In this document: positions 7,837-16,847 of the stretch, piece after piece | How positions within the stretch are numbered: the stretch's first letter is position 1 | Layout of the letters: every line of letters starts with the position of its first letter | NCBI RefSeq assembly: GCF_000184345.1 | Contig: NC_017583.1 | Span: 1,240,001 to 1,304,000, forward strand | Origin: Spirochaeta thermophila DSM 6578 | GTDB lineage: Bacteria; Spirochaetota; Spirochaetia; Winmispirales; Winmispiraceae | Reading direction: 5' to 3' | DNA length: 64,000 nucleotides | Position numbers and translations under genes: made by a program | The notes under the pieces: generated by a model | The model's input: only the letters and a program-made list of their open reading frames with translations | Databases searched by the model: none | What the model was told of the DNA's origin: nothing

Positions 7837-10386
7837 ATGGGGTATGCCTTCGATCGTTTGAGAAAAGCGCTTCACTCTGTGCGGCAGCCTGGGAGATACG
7901 TCGGTGGTGAATACGGTGCAATCACGGAGGAGTTTTCTCCGGATGATCTCACCATTGCCATCTGTTTCCCCGATCTCTATGAGATCGGAATGTCCAATAC
8001 CGCTATATACTATCTGTATGATCTCCTCAATCGCATCCCGGGTGTGCACTGTGAGAGGGTCTTTGCACCCGCCCCTGACTTTGAGCGATCCCTTTCGGAT
8101 CATGGATTACTCTTGTACGGCCTCGAGACACGTACCCCTCTTCGAGAGTTCGATATCGTGGCGATATCTGTTGGATACGAACTCGGTTTCACCAATATAG
8201 CTACCATACTTCGAGCGGGTGGTGTGGCTGTAGAAGGAGCACGCCGGAGTCTTGCCGGAGATCCGGTGATACTCATGGGGGGGCCTGGAGCCACGAATCC
8301 CCTTCCGTTTGCTTCCTTGGTCGATGCTGTGTTCATCGGCGAATTCGAGGCCATCTATCCTGATCTCCTCTATCGTCTCAGAGACGAGAAGAGAAAGGGG
8401 GGAGACAGAGATGCCATTCTGCAGGTCCTCGGCGAGGACCCCCACGTGTGGATGCCGGGCAAGCAGAAGGCAAAGCGTGCGATCTGGATGGGATTCGGAG
8501 AACCCCGGATCTATTCGTATCGACCTGTTCCGAATATACCCGCGGTGCAGGATCATGCAGTGGTGGAAATCATGAGGGGTTGCCCACAGGGATGCAGGTT
8601 TTGCCATGCAGGGATCTTCTACAGGCCCCAGAGGGTGAAGTCTCCTTCCGCGATCCATGAGGAGGTGAGACATCTCCACGAAAATCTCGGTTACAGGGAG
8701 ATCACCCTTGCTTCTCTCAGCAGCGGGGATTATCCCGGGATCTTCGACCTCGTCAGGTCACTCAATCGGGAGTTTGCAGGGAGACATCTCAGTTTCTCCC
8801 TGCCTTCTTTGAAGGTCAGTACATTTGCCCTGGAGCTGCTCGAAGAGATAGGAAAGGGCAAAAAGAGTGGACTCACGTTTGCCGTAGAAACGCCTTATCC
8901 TGAGGGACAGAGGGGGCTCAACAAAGAGGTTGAGTTGGAGAAAGTGATTTCCATACTCCAGCGAGCGAAGGAGAAAGGATGGCGGTTGGCGAAGTTCTAC
9001 TTCATGGTAGGGCTCCCGTATTCGATCGAAGACGAGAGAGAAGCTGAGCGAATCGTGGAATACATAGAAACGATCTCTCGTGCAACGCGTATTTCCATTC
9101 ATATGAACATCGGCACCTTTGTCCCCAAACCCCATACACCTTTCCAATGGGCTCCTCAGCTCTCCTATGAGGAGGCGAAGAGAAGGATCTTCCAGGTGAG
9201 GGACCGTCTCAAGAGATACAAGTGGGTGAAAGTGGGTTTCCACAATCCGCTTCAGTCAGTACTTGAAGGGCTTCTTTCCAGAGGTGATGAAAGGGTAGGG
9301 GCTCTCTTCCTGGAGGCATGGGAGAGGGGTGCCCGCTTCGAAGCATGGGATGAGTATCTGAACGAAGAACTCTGGATGAGCCTCCTCGAACGGGAAAAAC
9401 AGCTTGTAGAGGAGGTGCTCAGAGGACGTCCGGAAAGTGGTGAGCTCCCCTGGGGATGCGTGGACCTGGGAGTCAGTCGTCACTTTCTCAAGAGGGAGTG
9501 GAAACGAGCGCAGAAGGGTGAGATGACCGCTCCTTGCGATGTGCCTTGTGATCATGCGTGTGGGGTGTGCTCTCGAAAGGTCCATCTGAAACATACCCCG
9601 GAAGAACCTCTCCAGCCTTCTTCGAATGCTCGAGTCTCTTCAACGGAAGACATCGGGATAGCGTCCACCTACAAGCCTCATCATTCGGACGACTTGGAAG
9701 AAGTGTTGATTTTCTTCGAGAAAAAAGGGGGGCTTTCTTATGTTCCTCATCGAGCGATGCTTGGAGTGTTCGAACGATCCTTTATCAGGGCCGGGATGAG
9801 GATAGAGTATTCCAGAGGTTTCAGCCCGCATCCAAGGATGGAATTCCTGAGGCCTCTTCCGGTTGCGGTCTCTTCGCTATGTGAAGTGGTGAGACTTCGT
9901 GCTGCGCTTTCGACACTACCCGATCATGGGACCCTGGCAGACAGTTTTCCTCCAGGGATCGATGTGTGGGGTATAGTGAAAAAGAATTTTTCCGGATCTC
10001 TCACTCCTCTCTATGCAGGAGAGCTCTACAGATTGAGCGGCATAGATCACAAACAACTTGAGCATGTCTTGGAAAAGATACAACACGCTGAGAGAGGTGC
10101 CTCTTCTCCGGAGGTGCTTCCCGAATTCTCCCTCGTCGAGGGCGACATTCTCCTGTACATTCCCGTGGAGGGGGGGGTGAATCTGAAGGCCCTGCTGTCC
10201 GAACTGCACCCTCACGAGGGGCTTGCCATCCTTCGTGAGGACATGCTCCTGCGAGATGCGGGACGATGTTTCTCCGTGTATGATCTCCCTGGACGTTTCA
10301 ACCTTCAAGCTCTGCTTTGGCGGCCTCCCAGAGGGAGTCGAGTTCCTCTGGTGAGCTTTTCTGAAATGAGATCCCTTTTTCCTTGA
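7837..10386 (+). CDS. Fused radical SAM protein (TIGR03960-like) with DUF2344 C-terminal domain
   Basis: 849 residues. The N-terminal region (about 1-230) resembles a cobalamin-binding-like Rossmann domain. The radical SAM core carries Cys249-x3-Cys253-x2-Cys256 in RGCPQGCRFCHAG, which would ligate a 4Fe-4S cluster. A Cys-rich patch (PCDVPCDHACGVC) is near residue 570. The last 200 residues (about 630-845, with SRGFSPHPRM) match the DUF2344 domain, which is a separate neighbouring gene in many bacteria. In Firmicutes this pair sits beside Rne/Rng and ribosomal protein L21 genes; the reaction is unknown. The 3' end overlaps convergent mazG by 89 bp. Confidence 0.85.
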   Translation: MGYAFDRLRKALHSVRQPGRYVGGEYGAITEEFSPDDLTIAICFPDLYEIGMSNTAIYYLYDLLNRIPGVHCERVFAPAPDFERSLSDHGLLLYGLETRTPLREFDIVAISVGYELGFTNIATILRAGGVAVEGARRSLAGDPVILMGGPGATNPLPFASLVDAVFIGEFEAIYPDLLYRLRDEKRKGGDRDAILQVLGEDPHVWMPGKQKAKRAIWMGFGEPRIYSYRPVPNIPAVQDHAVVEIMRGCPQGCRFCHAGIFYRPQRVKSPSAIHEEVRHLHENLGYREITLASLSSGDYPGIFDLVRSLNREFAGRHLSFSLPSLKVSTFALELLEEIGKGKKSGLTFAVETPYPEGQRGLNKEVELEKVISILQRAKEKGWRLAKFYFMVGLPYSIEDEREAERIVEYIETISRATRISIHMNIGTFVPKPHTPFQWAPQLSYEEAKRRIFQVRDRLKRYKWVKVGFHNPLQSVLEGLLSRGDERVGALFLEAWERGARFEAWDEYLNEELWMSLLEREKQLVEEVLRGRPESGELPWGCVDLGVSRHFLKREWKRAQKGEMTAPCDVPCDHACGVCSRKVHLKHTPEEPLQPSSNARVSSTEDIGIASTYKPHHSDDLEEVLIFFEKKGGLSYVPHRAMLGVFERSFIRAGMRIEYSRGFSPHPRMEFLRPLPVAVSSLCEVVRLRAALSTLPDHGTLADSFPPGIDVWGIVKKNFSGSLTPLYAGELYRLSGIDHKQLEHVLEKIQHAERGASSPEVLPEFSLVEGDILLYIPVEGGVNLKALLSELHPHEGLAILREDMLLRDAGRCFSVYDLPGRFNLQALLWRPPRGSRVPLVSFSEMRSLFP

Positions 10387-11203
10387 GCATCCTCTCCATC
10401 GACTCCAGTCTGGAGAAAATACTCTCAAGGGTTGACAGTAAGGCTTCGGATGGGTGAATGTCGAGTTTTCGTGAGAGATTGAGAACAGAGAAGAGAAGGT
10501 CTCCAACCTCTTTCTTCAGACTCTCTCTGTCATGAGGTGCTTTTTCGAGAACGGTCTCGATCTCATTGATCTCCTCTTTTGTTTTTTCCAGGGGTCCGGT
10601 GTAGGTAGGCCAATCGAAGTTGTACTCGGCAAGAATCTTCTGCAAAAGGTACGCAGCATCAAAAGGGGGAATGCCGGAGAGATGTTCTTTGACGTGGGAA
10701 GTGGAGAGGGGAGGAAGTTCATCCGGTGAGACCGAGGAGGGAGGCTTGTGTTCCTTACGTTTTTCGCTGTTCCAGTTCTCGAGAGCTTCTTCGGCATTGG
10801 CGGCTTTCGCTTCCCCGAAGACGTGTGAATGACGAGAATAGAGTTTCTGGATCACTCTATACAAGACCTCTTCGGAGGAGAAGTATCCCAGATCCTCTGC
10901 GATGATCATGAACATCAGGGCGTTGAGATAGACGTCTCCGATTTCCTCTTCGACTTCTTCCGTGCGTTCGGCAAAGAGAGCGGTCCAGAGTTCATATACT
11001 TCTTCCAGGAGATTCGGGAGCACGGAGATGAGGGTTTGTGTGCGATCCCAGGGGCAACCTTCGGGACTCCTGAGAAACTTTATGATGTCGTATAATAAAG
11101 AAGACAGTTCCTCGCGAGATGCGAGAGGTGCTCCTTCCTGGAGGGGGATGGCAAGAATTTCCTTTACGATGGCTTCCTTGGTCTTCCGGGGTTCGTTCTT
11201 CAT
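10298..11203 (-). CDS. mazG: Nucleoside triphosphate pyrophosphohydrolase MazG
   Basis: 301 residues, slightly longer than the usual 260-280. Two tandem MazG domains are visible: the first contains LRSPEGCPWDRTQT and an EEVYEL...EEIGDV metal-binding pattern, the second EINEIE...KEVGDLLFSVLNLSRKL. The family hydrolyses NTPs to NMP and pyrophosphate and helps sanitise the nucleotide pool. The ATG follows GGAGGGTGT, a strong ribosome-binding site. It is the last gene of the long minus-strand run, and its final 89 bp overlap the end of the convergent radical SAM gene. Confidence 0.9.
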   Translation of the reverse strand: MKNEPRKTKEAIVKEILAIPLQEGAPLASREELSSLLYDIIKFLRSPEGCPWDRTQTLISVLPNLLEEVYELWTALFAERTEEVEEEIGDVYLNALMFMIIAEDLGYFSSEEVLYRVIQKLYSRHSHVFGEAKAANAEEALENWNSEKRKEHKPPSSVSPDELPPLSTSHVKEHLSGIPPFDAAYLLQKILAEYNFDWPTYTGPLEKTKEEINEIETVLEKAPHDRESLKKEVGDLLFSVLNLSRKLDIHPSEALLSTLESIFSRLESMERMLKEKGISFQKSSPEELDSLWEAAKAELEG

Positions 11204-11247
11204 ACACCCTCCGATGCTATTCGTTCAAGTAGACAGAATATATATTA

Positions 11248-11550
11248 TCAGAAGTCTTCCTTGTGGAGTATCTGCCGACTCGCATGGTATATGAGCAGAG
11301 CCACCCCCGCACCTCCCAGGATGAAGATGATGGGATGTATGCGTCCGGAGACCGCGGTGAAGACCACATGGAGGGTCCCTCCTCCAATGCTCCCGATGAA
11401 GGCGACGAGGAAGGACCACCATATGCGGACCTCGTGAGACCTCATGACTTTTTTCAAGTGAAGGAAGTAGTAGGCCCATGTGAGGATCGCTGCTCCCGAA
11501 AGGTGTGTGAGAAGCATTTTCGTATGATAGAAAAGAATTTCGCTCATCAT
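11248..11550 (-). CDS. Small membrane protein of unknown function
   Basis: 100 residues, with three to four hydrophobic helices covering nearly the whole chain. Histidines lie at or near helix ends (FYHTKMLLTHLSG, TLHVVF, YHASRQ). The start chosen is the ATG at 11550, which overlaps the lipoprotein stop codon as ATGA; the longer frame upstream overlaps that gene. I do not recognise a family. Tight coupling to the lipoprotein and the cyclase suggests the three work at one membrane site. Confidence 0.7.
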   Translation of the reverse strand: MMSEILFYHTKMLLTHLSGAAILTWAYYFLHLKKVMRSHEVRIWWSFLVAFIGSIGGGTLHVVFTAVSGRIHPIIFILGGAGVALLIYHASRQILHKEDF

Positions 11551-12272
11551 TGGACTTCCACTTTTATGGGATAGAGGACCCTTGCGGCACTGTAGAGATT
11601 GTTCAGTTCGTCGTCCACTCCGAAACACACGGCGACGAATACGAGATAGACATGCGTTCCTGAATTGGGGACGTCGATGTCGTCCCTGTCTGCAGAGGAG
11701 AATGGTTCGTCGTTTTCGACGGTGCGTATGATGGTGGAGGTCTTCGTCTCTTTTCCGGTTACATCGAACCTGCTGATACCATTGCTGGTGTCCACTGTGA
11801 TGGTGACGGTGTATGTGCCATCGGGGTATCCAAAGGGGATGAGAGGAAGCTCTTCAGAGCCTTCAGCATAGACGCGTCGGTACCCTTTGCTCGTGAGCGA
11901 GGAGACGGGGTTGTACAGGATATCCTCTATGTCCTCTTTGTCGGATGTGAATGAAGCGTCGTCGACAAAGAACGTCTGTCGATCGGAGATGTCGCTCGCG
12001 TAGAATTTGTAGTAGAGTTCCACACCCTTGAAATAGGCTTCATATACGCTGTTCTCTCCGTCATACCTGAAACCCGTTTTGGTGTCTTCTCCTGGATAGA
12101 GAAGGTGTCCGCTCTCTATGGGATTAAGGATCACGCCTGTCTCAAGCCCACATCCGGCGTATACGCCGAGCAGGAACAACAGGAGTGTCCACTCCCCTGC
12201 TCTCCTCCTTTTTTTCCCTCGTTCGGGGGGAGATGCCTTCCTAGCTATCGTCTCGTACGTCGATGAGTTCAT
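11547..12272 (-). CDS. Predicted lipoprotein of unknown function
   Basis: 241 residues. A basic stretch (GKKRRR), a hydrophobic core and then VYAGC at about residues 37-41 form a lipoprotein signal with lipidation Cys41, so the mature protein is probably about 200 residues anchored to a membrane. No in-frame ATG, GTG or TTG lies between the ATG at 12272 and the signal core, so the gene must overlap the cyclase 3' end by 32 bp. The mature part looks beta-rich. No family recognised. Confidence 0.7.
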   Translation of the reverse strand: MNSSTYETIARKASPPERGKKRRRAGEWTLLLFLLGVYAGCGLETGVILNPIESGHLLYPGEDTKTGFRYDGENSVYEAYFKGVELYYKFYASDISDRQTFFVDDASFTSDKEDIEDILYNPVSSLTSKGYRRVYAEGSEELPLIPFGYPDGTYTVTITVDTSNGISRFDVTGKETKTSTIIRTVENDEPFSSADRDDIDVPNSGTHVYLVFVAVCFGVDDELNNLYSAARVLYPIKVEVQ

Positions 12273-14604
12273 AGATGAGTACCGGTTTGTTCTTCCCTTT
12301 CACCCTGATATTGTCGAGTTCTCGTACGATTACTTTGTCCTTTACGAGGCTGTAGGTGTATTCGCTTATGATGATATTCGTCATATAGGTTTTGTTCGTA
12401 CCCTCGAGGCGTGCTCCGAGATTCACGTTATCGCCCATGAGTGTATAGTTCATCCGTCCAGGGGAACCCATGTTGCCCACCGTCATGATCCCCGAGTTGA
12501 TTCCTATCCCGATGTTGAGTCGTTTTTCGGGAGGCCATTTCGCGTTGAGTTCCTCCAAGGCTTTCATCTGCCTGATGGCACATATGCAGGCCCTGAGGGC
12601 ATGATCTTCCTGCGGGATCGGGGCCCCCCAGAAACACATGATCTCGTCTCCTACGTATTTGTCGAGCGTTCCTTCGAGGTCCAGGATGATGTCGGTCATC
12701 ACCGTGAGATATTCGTTCAGGTGATTTACGAGCTCCTGAGGGGTCATGGTCTCAGAGAGCGTGGTGAACCCTCTGATATCGGAGAAGAAGACGGTGAGTT
12801 CCTTGTCTACTCCCCCCAGTTCCGGGAGGGATTCCATGTCTATGAGTTGATCCACGACACGGGGGCTCACGTATTTTGAAAACATCTCTCTTATCCGTCG
12901 CTTATCACGCTCCTCGGTCATCACACGATATACGACGATTGCAAAAAAGGTGAAGAGCCCTGCGGTACCCGTGGAGGAGAACGGGACGAGTACGCCGGAC
13001 AGATCGAATGCCACGGTGATCGCAAGGAACAGGACGAGGAGGAACAAAACGGTGAGTATCGCTGAAAGGAGGATCGATTTCCGGCTGCTGAGGAAGGCGA
13101 TGAAATATATGATTCCGAGGAGAAAGACGATGTCCGCCCACCAGGGAATGGGTACGATGAACTGACTCATGAGTATGGTGTTCAGGGCGTTTGCATGGAT
13201 TTCCACTCCATACATCAATCCCAGCGGAGTGGGCTTCTCATCGGCCGCCATCCCTTTTGCGAAGGGCCCCACCATGATGATCTTATTCGGAGCTATCGCC
13301 CGCGGGCCTTTTGAAGGATCTTCCGGTAAGGCACCTTTGACGTACCCCACATAGGGGCGGACCGGGAATGTCTGGTATCCATCTGAAGAGGACGGGGGAC
13401 CCATGTAGTTTATGATCATATTGCCCCATTCATCTATGGGGATCCGAAGTTCGTGGATCGTCTTCTCCTCCGCGGGTTTCACGATCCGGCCGTTCTCGTC
13501 CGTCTCCGCAGGACGCGCTACGATGGTATAGGGCTCCCACTCCCCTGTCTTCGGATTGTACTTCTGAGGATCAGGTATCCTGATGTATTCGCCGAGTACC
13601 ACTTCCACATCCGAGGGCCGTTTGTGCATGTACTCGAGGGCGAGTGAGAGGGTGATCGCCGGCAGGAAATAGTCCCTGTAGTATCTTACCACGAAGAATT
13701 CTCCGTCGATGGTGCCGTCTCCATCCAGATCTATTTCCTTGGGCGGGGCCTTTTTCTCCATCTCCACCTGCAATTTCTGCAGAATCTCCTCAGTGAGAGG
13801 ATAAGGGATGGGATGTTCCCTCCCCTCCGTATCCACCCACGCGAGACGTTCGAATTTGGACCTGTCGATCGAGAAATCCGTGGTGAGTTCTGGGAGGGGG
13901 ATGAGCCTCACCAGCCGGCTCTGCTTGGCTATGAGCGGCTGGCGACGAAACACTTTGTCATAGTCTTCCACGAAATTCGCATGACCGTATCCTTTTGCGG
14001 CTTTGCCATACGGGATGAGAGGTGGTTGAAGCCCGTAGAAGGCAGGGATGGATTCCCAGTCTCCCTCGATCCGTGTGATCAGCCCGTATTCCTCGAAAAG
14101 TGTCTCCTGCCGTCTGTGGAGGACCTCCTCATAGGCAGGAGGCGGAGGATTGAGTTCAAGCACGGTGTCGAGGAAGACGCGGCCGTTCTCTTCGATGCTC
14201 TTTACGAGGAGGGCGTCGTTGAAGGCCTCTTCCTGCGGCTCTACAAAGAAGATGTCGAGGAACACCGCCCGTTCCCTCTGTTGCTGATCCCTGATACGAG
14301 CGAATCTGCTCACCAGTTTCGCATGGACGGATCTGTCGAAAGGCCACCTGCCGATGTCACTCAAGGTTCGGAAATCGATTCCTATGATGAGTATGTCGGG
14401 GGATATGTTGGGATTCTGGGCGCGGACCTCTACTCCCTCTTTTATCTTCCGGGAGGTGGTCAAAGTCTTGAGCTTGAAATGGGTATCGAGTACCTTGAGT
14501 TCCCATCGGTCGAAGATCGCCGTGGTCTCTTTGAGGAGGAGGAAGAGGAGGAAAATCCCTGTGGCGATAAGAAAGCCGGCACATCCTGTTTTGATCCGTT
14601 TCAT
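12241..14604 (-). CDS. CHASE2-domain adenylate/guanylate cyclase (class III)
   Basis: 787 residues. An N-terminal membrane segment is followed by an extracytoplasmic CHASE2 sensor (about 40-460), three close membrane segments (about 475-560) and a class III cyclase domain (about 590-770). Metal-binding aspartates are in FFSDIRGF and VGDEIM. A Lys in DKYVGDE and an Asp in LMGDNVNLGARLEG fit ATP as substrate and so cAMP as product. The ATG follows GGAGGAAGAGG. Lies 28 bp after a TPR membrane protein and just before a lipoprotein, so the signal sensed may concern the envelope. The ligand is unknown. Confidence 0.9.
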   Translation of the reverse strand: MKRIKTGCAGFLIATGIFLLFLLLKETTAIFDRWELKVLDTHFKLKTLTTSRKIKEGVEVRAQNPNISPDILIIGIDFRTLSDIGRWPFDRSVHAKLVSRFARIRDQQQRERAVFLDIFFVEPQEEAFNDALLVKSIEENGRVFLDTVLELNPPPPAYEEVLHRRQETLFEEYGLITRIEGDWESIPAFYGLQPPLIPYGKAAKGYGHANFVEDYDKVFRRQPLIAKQSRLVRLIPLPELTTDFSIDRSKFERLAWVDTEGREHPIPYPLTEEILQKLQVEMEKKAPPKEIDLDGDGTIDGEFFVVRYYRDYFLPAITLSLALEYMHKRPSDVEVVLGEYIRIPDPQKYNPKTGEWEPYTIVARPAETDENGRIVKPAEEKTIHELRIPIDEWGNMIINYMGPPSSSDGYQTFPVRPYVGYVKGALPEDPSKGPRAIAPNKIIMVGPFAKGMAADEKPTPLGLMYGVEIHANALNTILMSQFIVPIPWWADIVFLLGIIYFIAFLSSRKSILLSAILTVLFLLVLFLAITVAFDLSGVLVPFSSTGTAGLFTFFAIVVYRVMTEERDKRRIREMFSKYVSPRVVDQLIDMESLPELGGVDKELTVFFSDIRGFTTLSETMTPQELVNHLNEYLTVMTDIILDLEGTLDKYVGDEIMCFWGAPIPQEDHALRACICAIRQMKALEELNAKWPPEKRLNIGIGINSGIMTVGNMGSPGRMNYTLMGDNVNLGARLEGTNKTYMTNIIISEYTYSLVKDKVIVRELDNIRVKGKNKPVLIYELIDVRDDS

Positions 14605-14632
14605 CCTCTTCCTCCTTCCGTGGTTTTGGGTG

Positions 14633-15313
14633 TTATTCCTGGAGTTGGAGGAATATCATTCTGTCACGTGCGAGATGACTCCACTGGGATGAGGGATAGT
14701 CCTCCAAGAGCTGAGTATAGATCTGTCGGGCTCCCTCTCTGTCTCCGGAGGACTCCTTGAGCCTTCCGAGCGAGAAGAGGGCCCGCGGTTTCAGGACGGA
14801 GAAACCGGCTTCGATCACTTTCTCATAACGCGTCGTGGCGCCGCTTGTATCGCCGAGGTTTTCTCGTGCTGCCGCGGCGTCGAGGAGTGCGACTGCAGCA
14901 AGATAACTGCGGGGGAATTCCTTTGCAAGACGATCGAACCAGATCGAAGCGTCATCCCAGTCTTCTTGCCAGAAGGCGAGGTGTCCAAGGAGGTACATCG
15001 CGCGTTGGGAGGGATAGGCCTTTCCATAGGTGTCGACGACCCCCTTGAGATCCTCTTCGAGGGATAGCACCTCCTCATCTCCGACCTGTTCTCTGTCACT
15101 CGTCTGTAGGCGGGCGAAACGCTCTTCCAATTGTTCGACTTCGTAGGTTCCCTTATCGAGGAGCGCCGCCTCTCTCTGTTGATAGGTGAAGAATCCGGTG
15201 AGCACGGCGATCACGAGCAGCAGCGTTCCCAGGATCACCCATCGGAACCGGCTGAAGAACCTTTCCACTCGCGGTGTGGTACTCACCTCTCTTTCCTGTA
15301 CTACTGGTGGCAT
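14633..15313 (-). CDS. Membrane-anchored TPR protein
   Basis: 226 residues. One membrane helix at about residues 27-48 follows a short cytoplasmic tail, and several TPR units fill the rest (for example around 110-215). The ATG is preceded by AAGGAGAGAGACG, a strong ribosome-binding site. Overall layout resembles YfgM/BamD-like periplasmic TPR proteins, but no specific family is claimed. It sits between the sigma-54 activator and the CHASE2 cyclase in one operon. Confidence 0.75.
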   Translation of the reverse strand: MPPVVQEREVSTTPRVERFFSRFRWVILGTLLLVIAVLTGFFTYQQREAALLDKGTYEVEQLEERFARLQTSDREQVGDEEVLSLEEDLKGVVDTYGKAYPSQRAMYLLGHLAFWQEDWDDASIWFDRLAKEFPRSYLAAVALLDAAAARENLGDTSGATTRYEKVIEAGFSVLKPRALFSLGRLKESSGDREGARQIYTQLLEDYPSSQWSHLARDRMIFLQLQE

Positions 15314-15334
15314 CGTCTCTCTCCTTGCATCGCA

Positions 15335-16846
15335 TTAGATTTTGATATCATACTCTTTGATGAGTTTCGCAAGATAGGTTCTTTGGATCCCCAGTTTTTT
15401 TGCGGTGAGGGTCTGGTTCCCCCTGTTCATACGAAGCGCGTTCTGGATGAAGTTCCGTTTGAAGATGGTTACGGCTTCTTTCAGGCCTTTCTGCTGATAG
15501 AGCTCAGAGTACTCGGACGGTCGGGAGATCATGAGATCCTCGGGGGTGATGTACTCTTCCTGGGATATCACCACCGCACGTTCCACGACATTCTCGAGCT
15601 CTCTCACATTGCCTGGCCATGTATATCCAAGGAGGACTTCGAAGGCTTCAGGGGTGAAACCCTTTATGGGTTTGTTCATCTCTCTGGTATATTTCTTCAG
15701 GAAGAATTCGGCCAGGACAGGTATATCTTCCACCCGTTCTCTGAGGGAGGGAATATAGAGAGGAATGACATTGAGTCTGTAGTAGAGGTCCTGTCTGAAT
15801 GATCCTTCCGCCACCGCCTTCTCCAGGTTTCGATTGGTAGCGGCTATGATTCTCACGTCGACCTGGATGGGCTCGCTCGACCCCAGTCTCTCGAAGGTCT
15901 TGTACTGGAGGACCCTGAGAAACTTCGCCTGGAGTGTGAGGGGGAGCTCCCCGATCTCATCGAGGAATATCGTGCCTCCATGGGCGAGTTCAAATCTGCC
16001 TTTGCGATCCTGGACGGCGTCGGTGAAGGCCCCCCTCACATGTCCGAAGAGCTCGCTCTCCAGAAGACTCTCCGGAAGTGCCGCGCAATTGACTCGCACG
16101 AACGGTCCGTCTTTGCGTTTGCTCCTCAGATGGATCTGTTCGGCGAAGAGTTCTTTCCCGACTCCGCTCTCCCCTTGGATGAGTACCGGAGAGTCGGTCT
16201 GGGCTATCTTGTCCACGAGCTGGAGTTTTTCCTTGATGAGTTGACTCTCCGCGATGAGAGGGTGGAAACCTTGTGCGGTGGTGATCTGGATCTGGAGGTG
16301 CTCTATCTCATTGTGGACTCGTTGGAGATAGCGCGCGTTCTGAAAGGCGATTCCGGCCTGATTCGCGAAGACTTCGAGCCACTCGAGATCTTCCTGGGTG
16401 AATCCTTTGTCGCCCTTCTTGTTGAGAACCTCTATGACCCCCACGCACTCTTCCTTGACCCTCATGGGTACGGCGAGAATCGAGCGCGTCCTGTAACCCG
16501 TCTCACGATCGATTTCAGGGAAATGTCGAGGATCATCTTCCACGCTGTTGACGATGAGTGAACGATTGTGTTTCGCCACCCATCCGGCGATACCTTCTCC
16601 CGGCTTGAGGGAGAAGCGTTTCACCTCCGGCCCTTTGGGACCGAGAGCGATTTCGAAATAGAGGCGATTCATCTCTCGATTCAAAACGAGGAGCGAGGCA
16701 GCCTCCCCTTCCGTGAGCTCCATTGCCGAGGAGAGGATCTCTTCCAGAAGGGTATGTACGTCCTGATACCTCGAGTTGATCCTCAGGTTGATCTCGAGAA
16801 GCTTTTCCAATTTCCTCTTGTCGATGATCTCCGAGGAAAAGATCAT
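15335..16846 (-). CDS. GAF-domain sigma-54-dependent transcriptional activator
   Basis: 503 residues in NifA/NorR-like order: GAF sensor (about 20-175), AAA+ ATPase (about 195-430) and a Fis-type helix-turn-helix at the C-terminus (about 465-503). Walker A is GESGVGKE at about 225-232 and Walker B FLDEIGEL at about 294-301. The sigma-54 contact loop reads GAFTDA (272-277) instead of GAFTGA. The GAF ligand is unknown. ATG lies 1 bp after the cmk-rpsA stop. I saw no convincing -24/-12 promoter in the window, so targets are not known. Confidence 0.9.
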   Translation of the reverse strand: MIFSSEIIDKRKLEKLLEINLRINSRYQDVHTLLEEILSSAMELTEGEAASLLVLNREMNRLYFEIALGPKGPEVKRFSLKPGEGIAGWVAKHNRSLIVNSVEDDPRHFPEIDRETGYRTRSILAVPMRVKEECVGVIEVLNKKGDKGFTQEDLEWLEVFANQAGIAFQNARYLQRVHNEIEHLQIQITTAQGFHPLIAESQLIKEKLQLVDKIAQTDSPVLIQGESGVGKELFAEQIHLRSKRKDGPFVRVNCAALPESLLESELFGHVRGAFTDAVQDRKGRFELAHGGTIFLDEIGELPLTLQAKFLRVLQYKTFERLGSSEPIQVDVRIIAATNRNLEKAVAEGSFRQDLYYRLNVIPLYIPSLRERVEDIPVLAEFFLKKYTREMNKPIKGFTPEAFEVLLGYTWPGNVRELENVVERAVVISQEEYITPEDLMISRPSEYSELYQQKGLKEAVTIFKRNFIQNALRMNRGNQTLTAKKLGIQRTYLAKLIKEYDIKI

Positions 16847-16847
16847 A

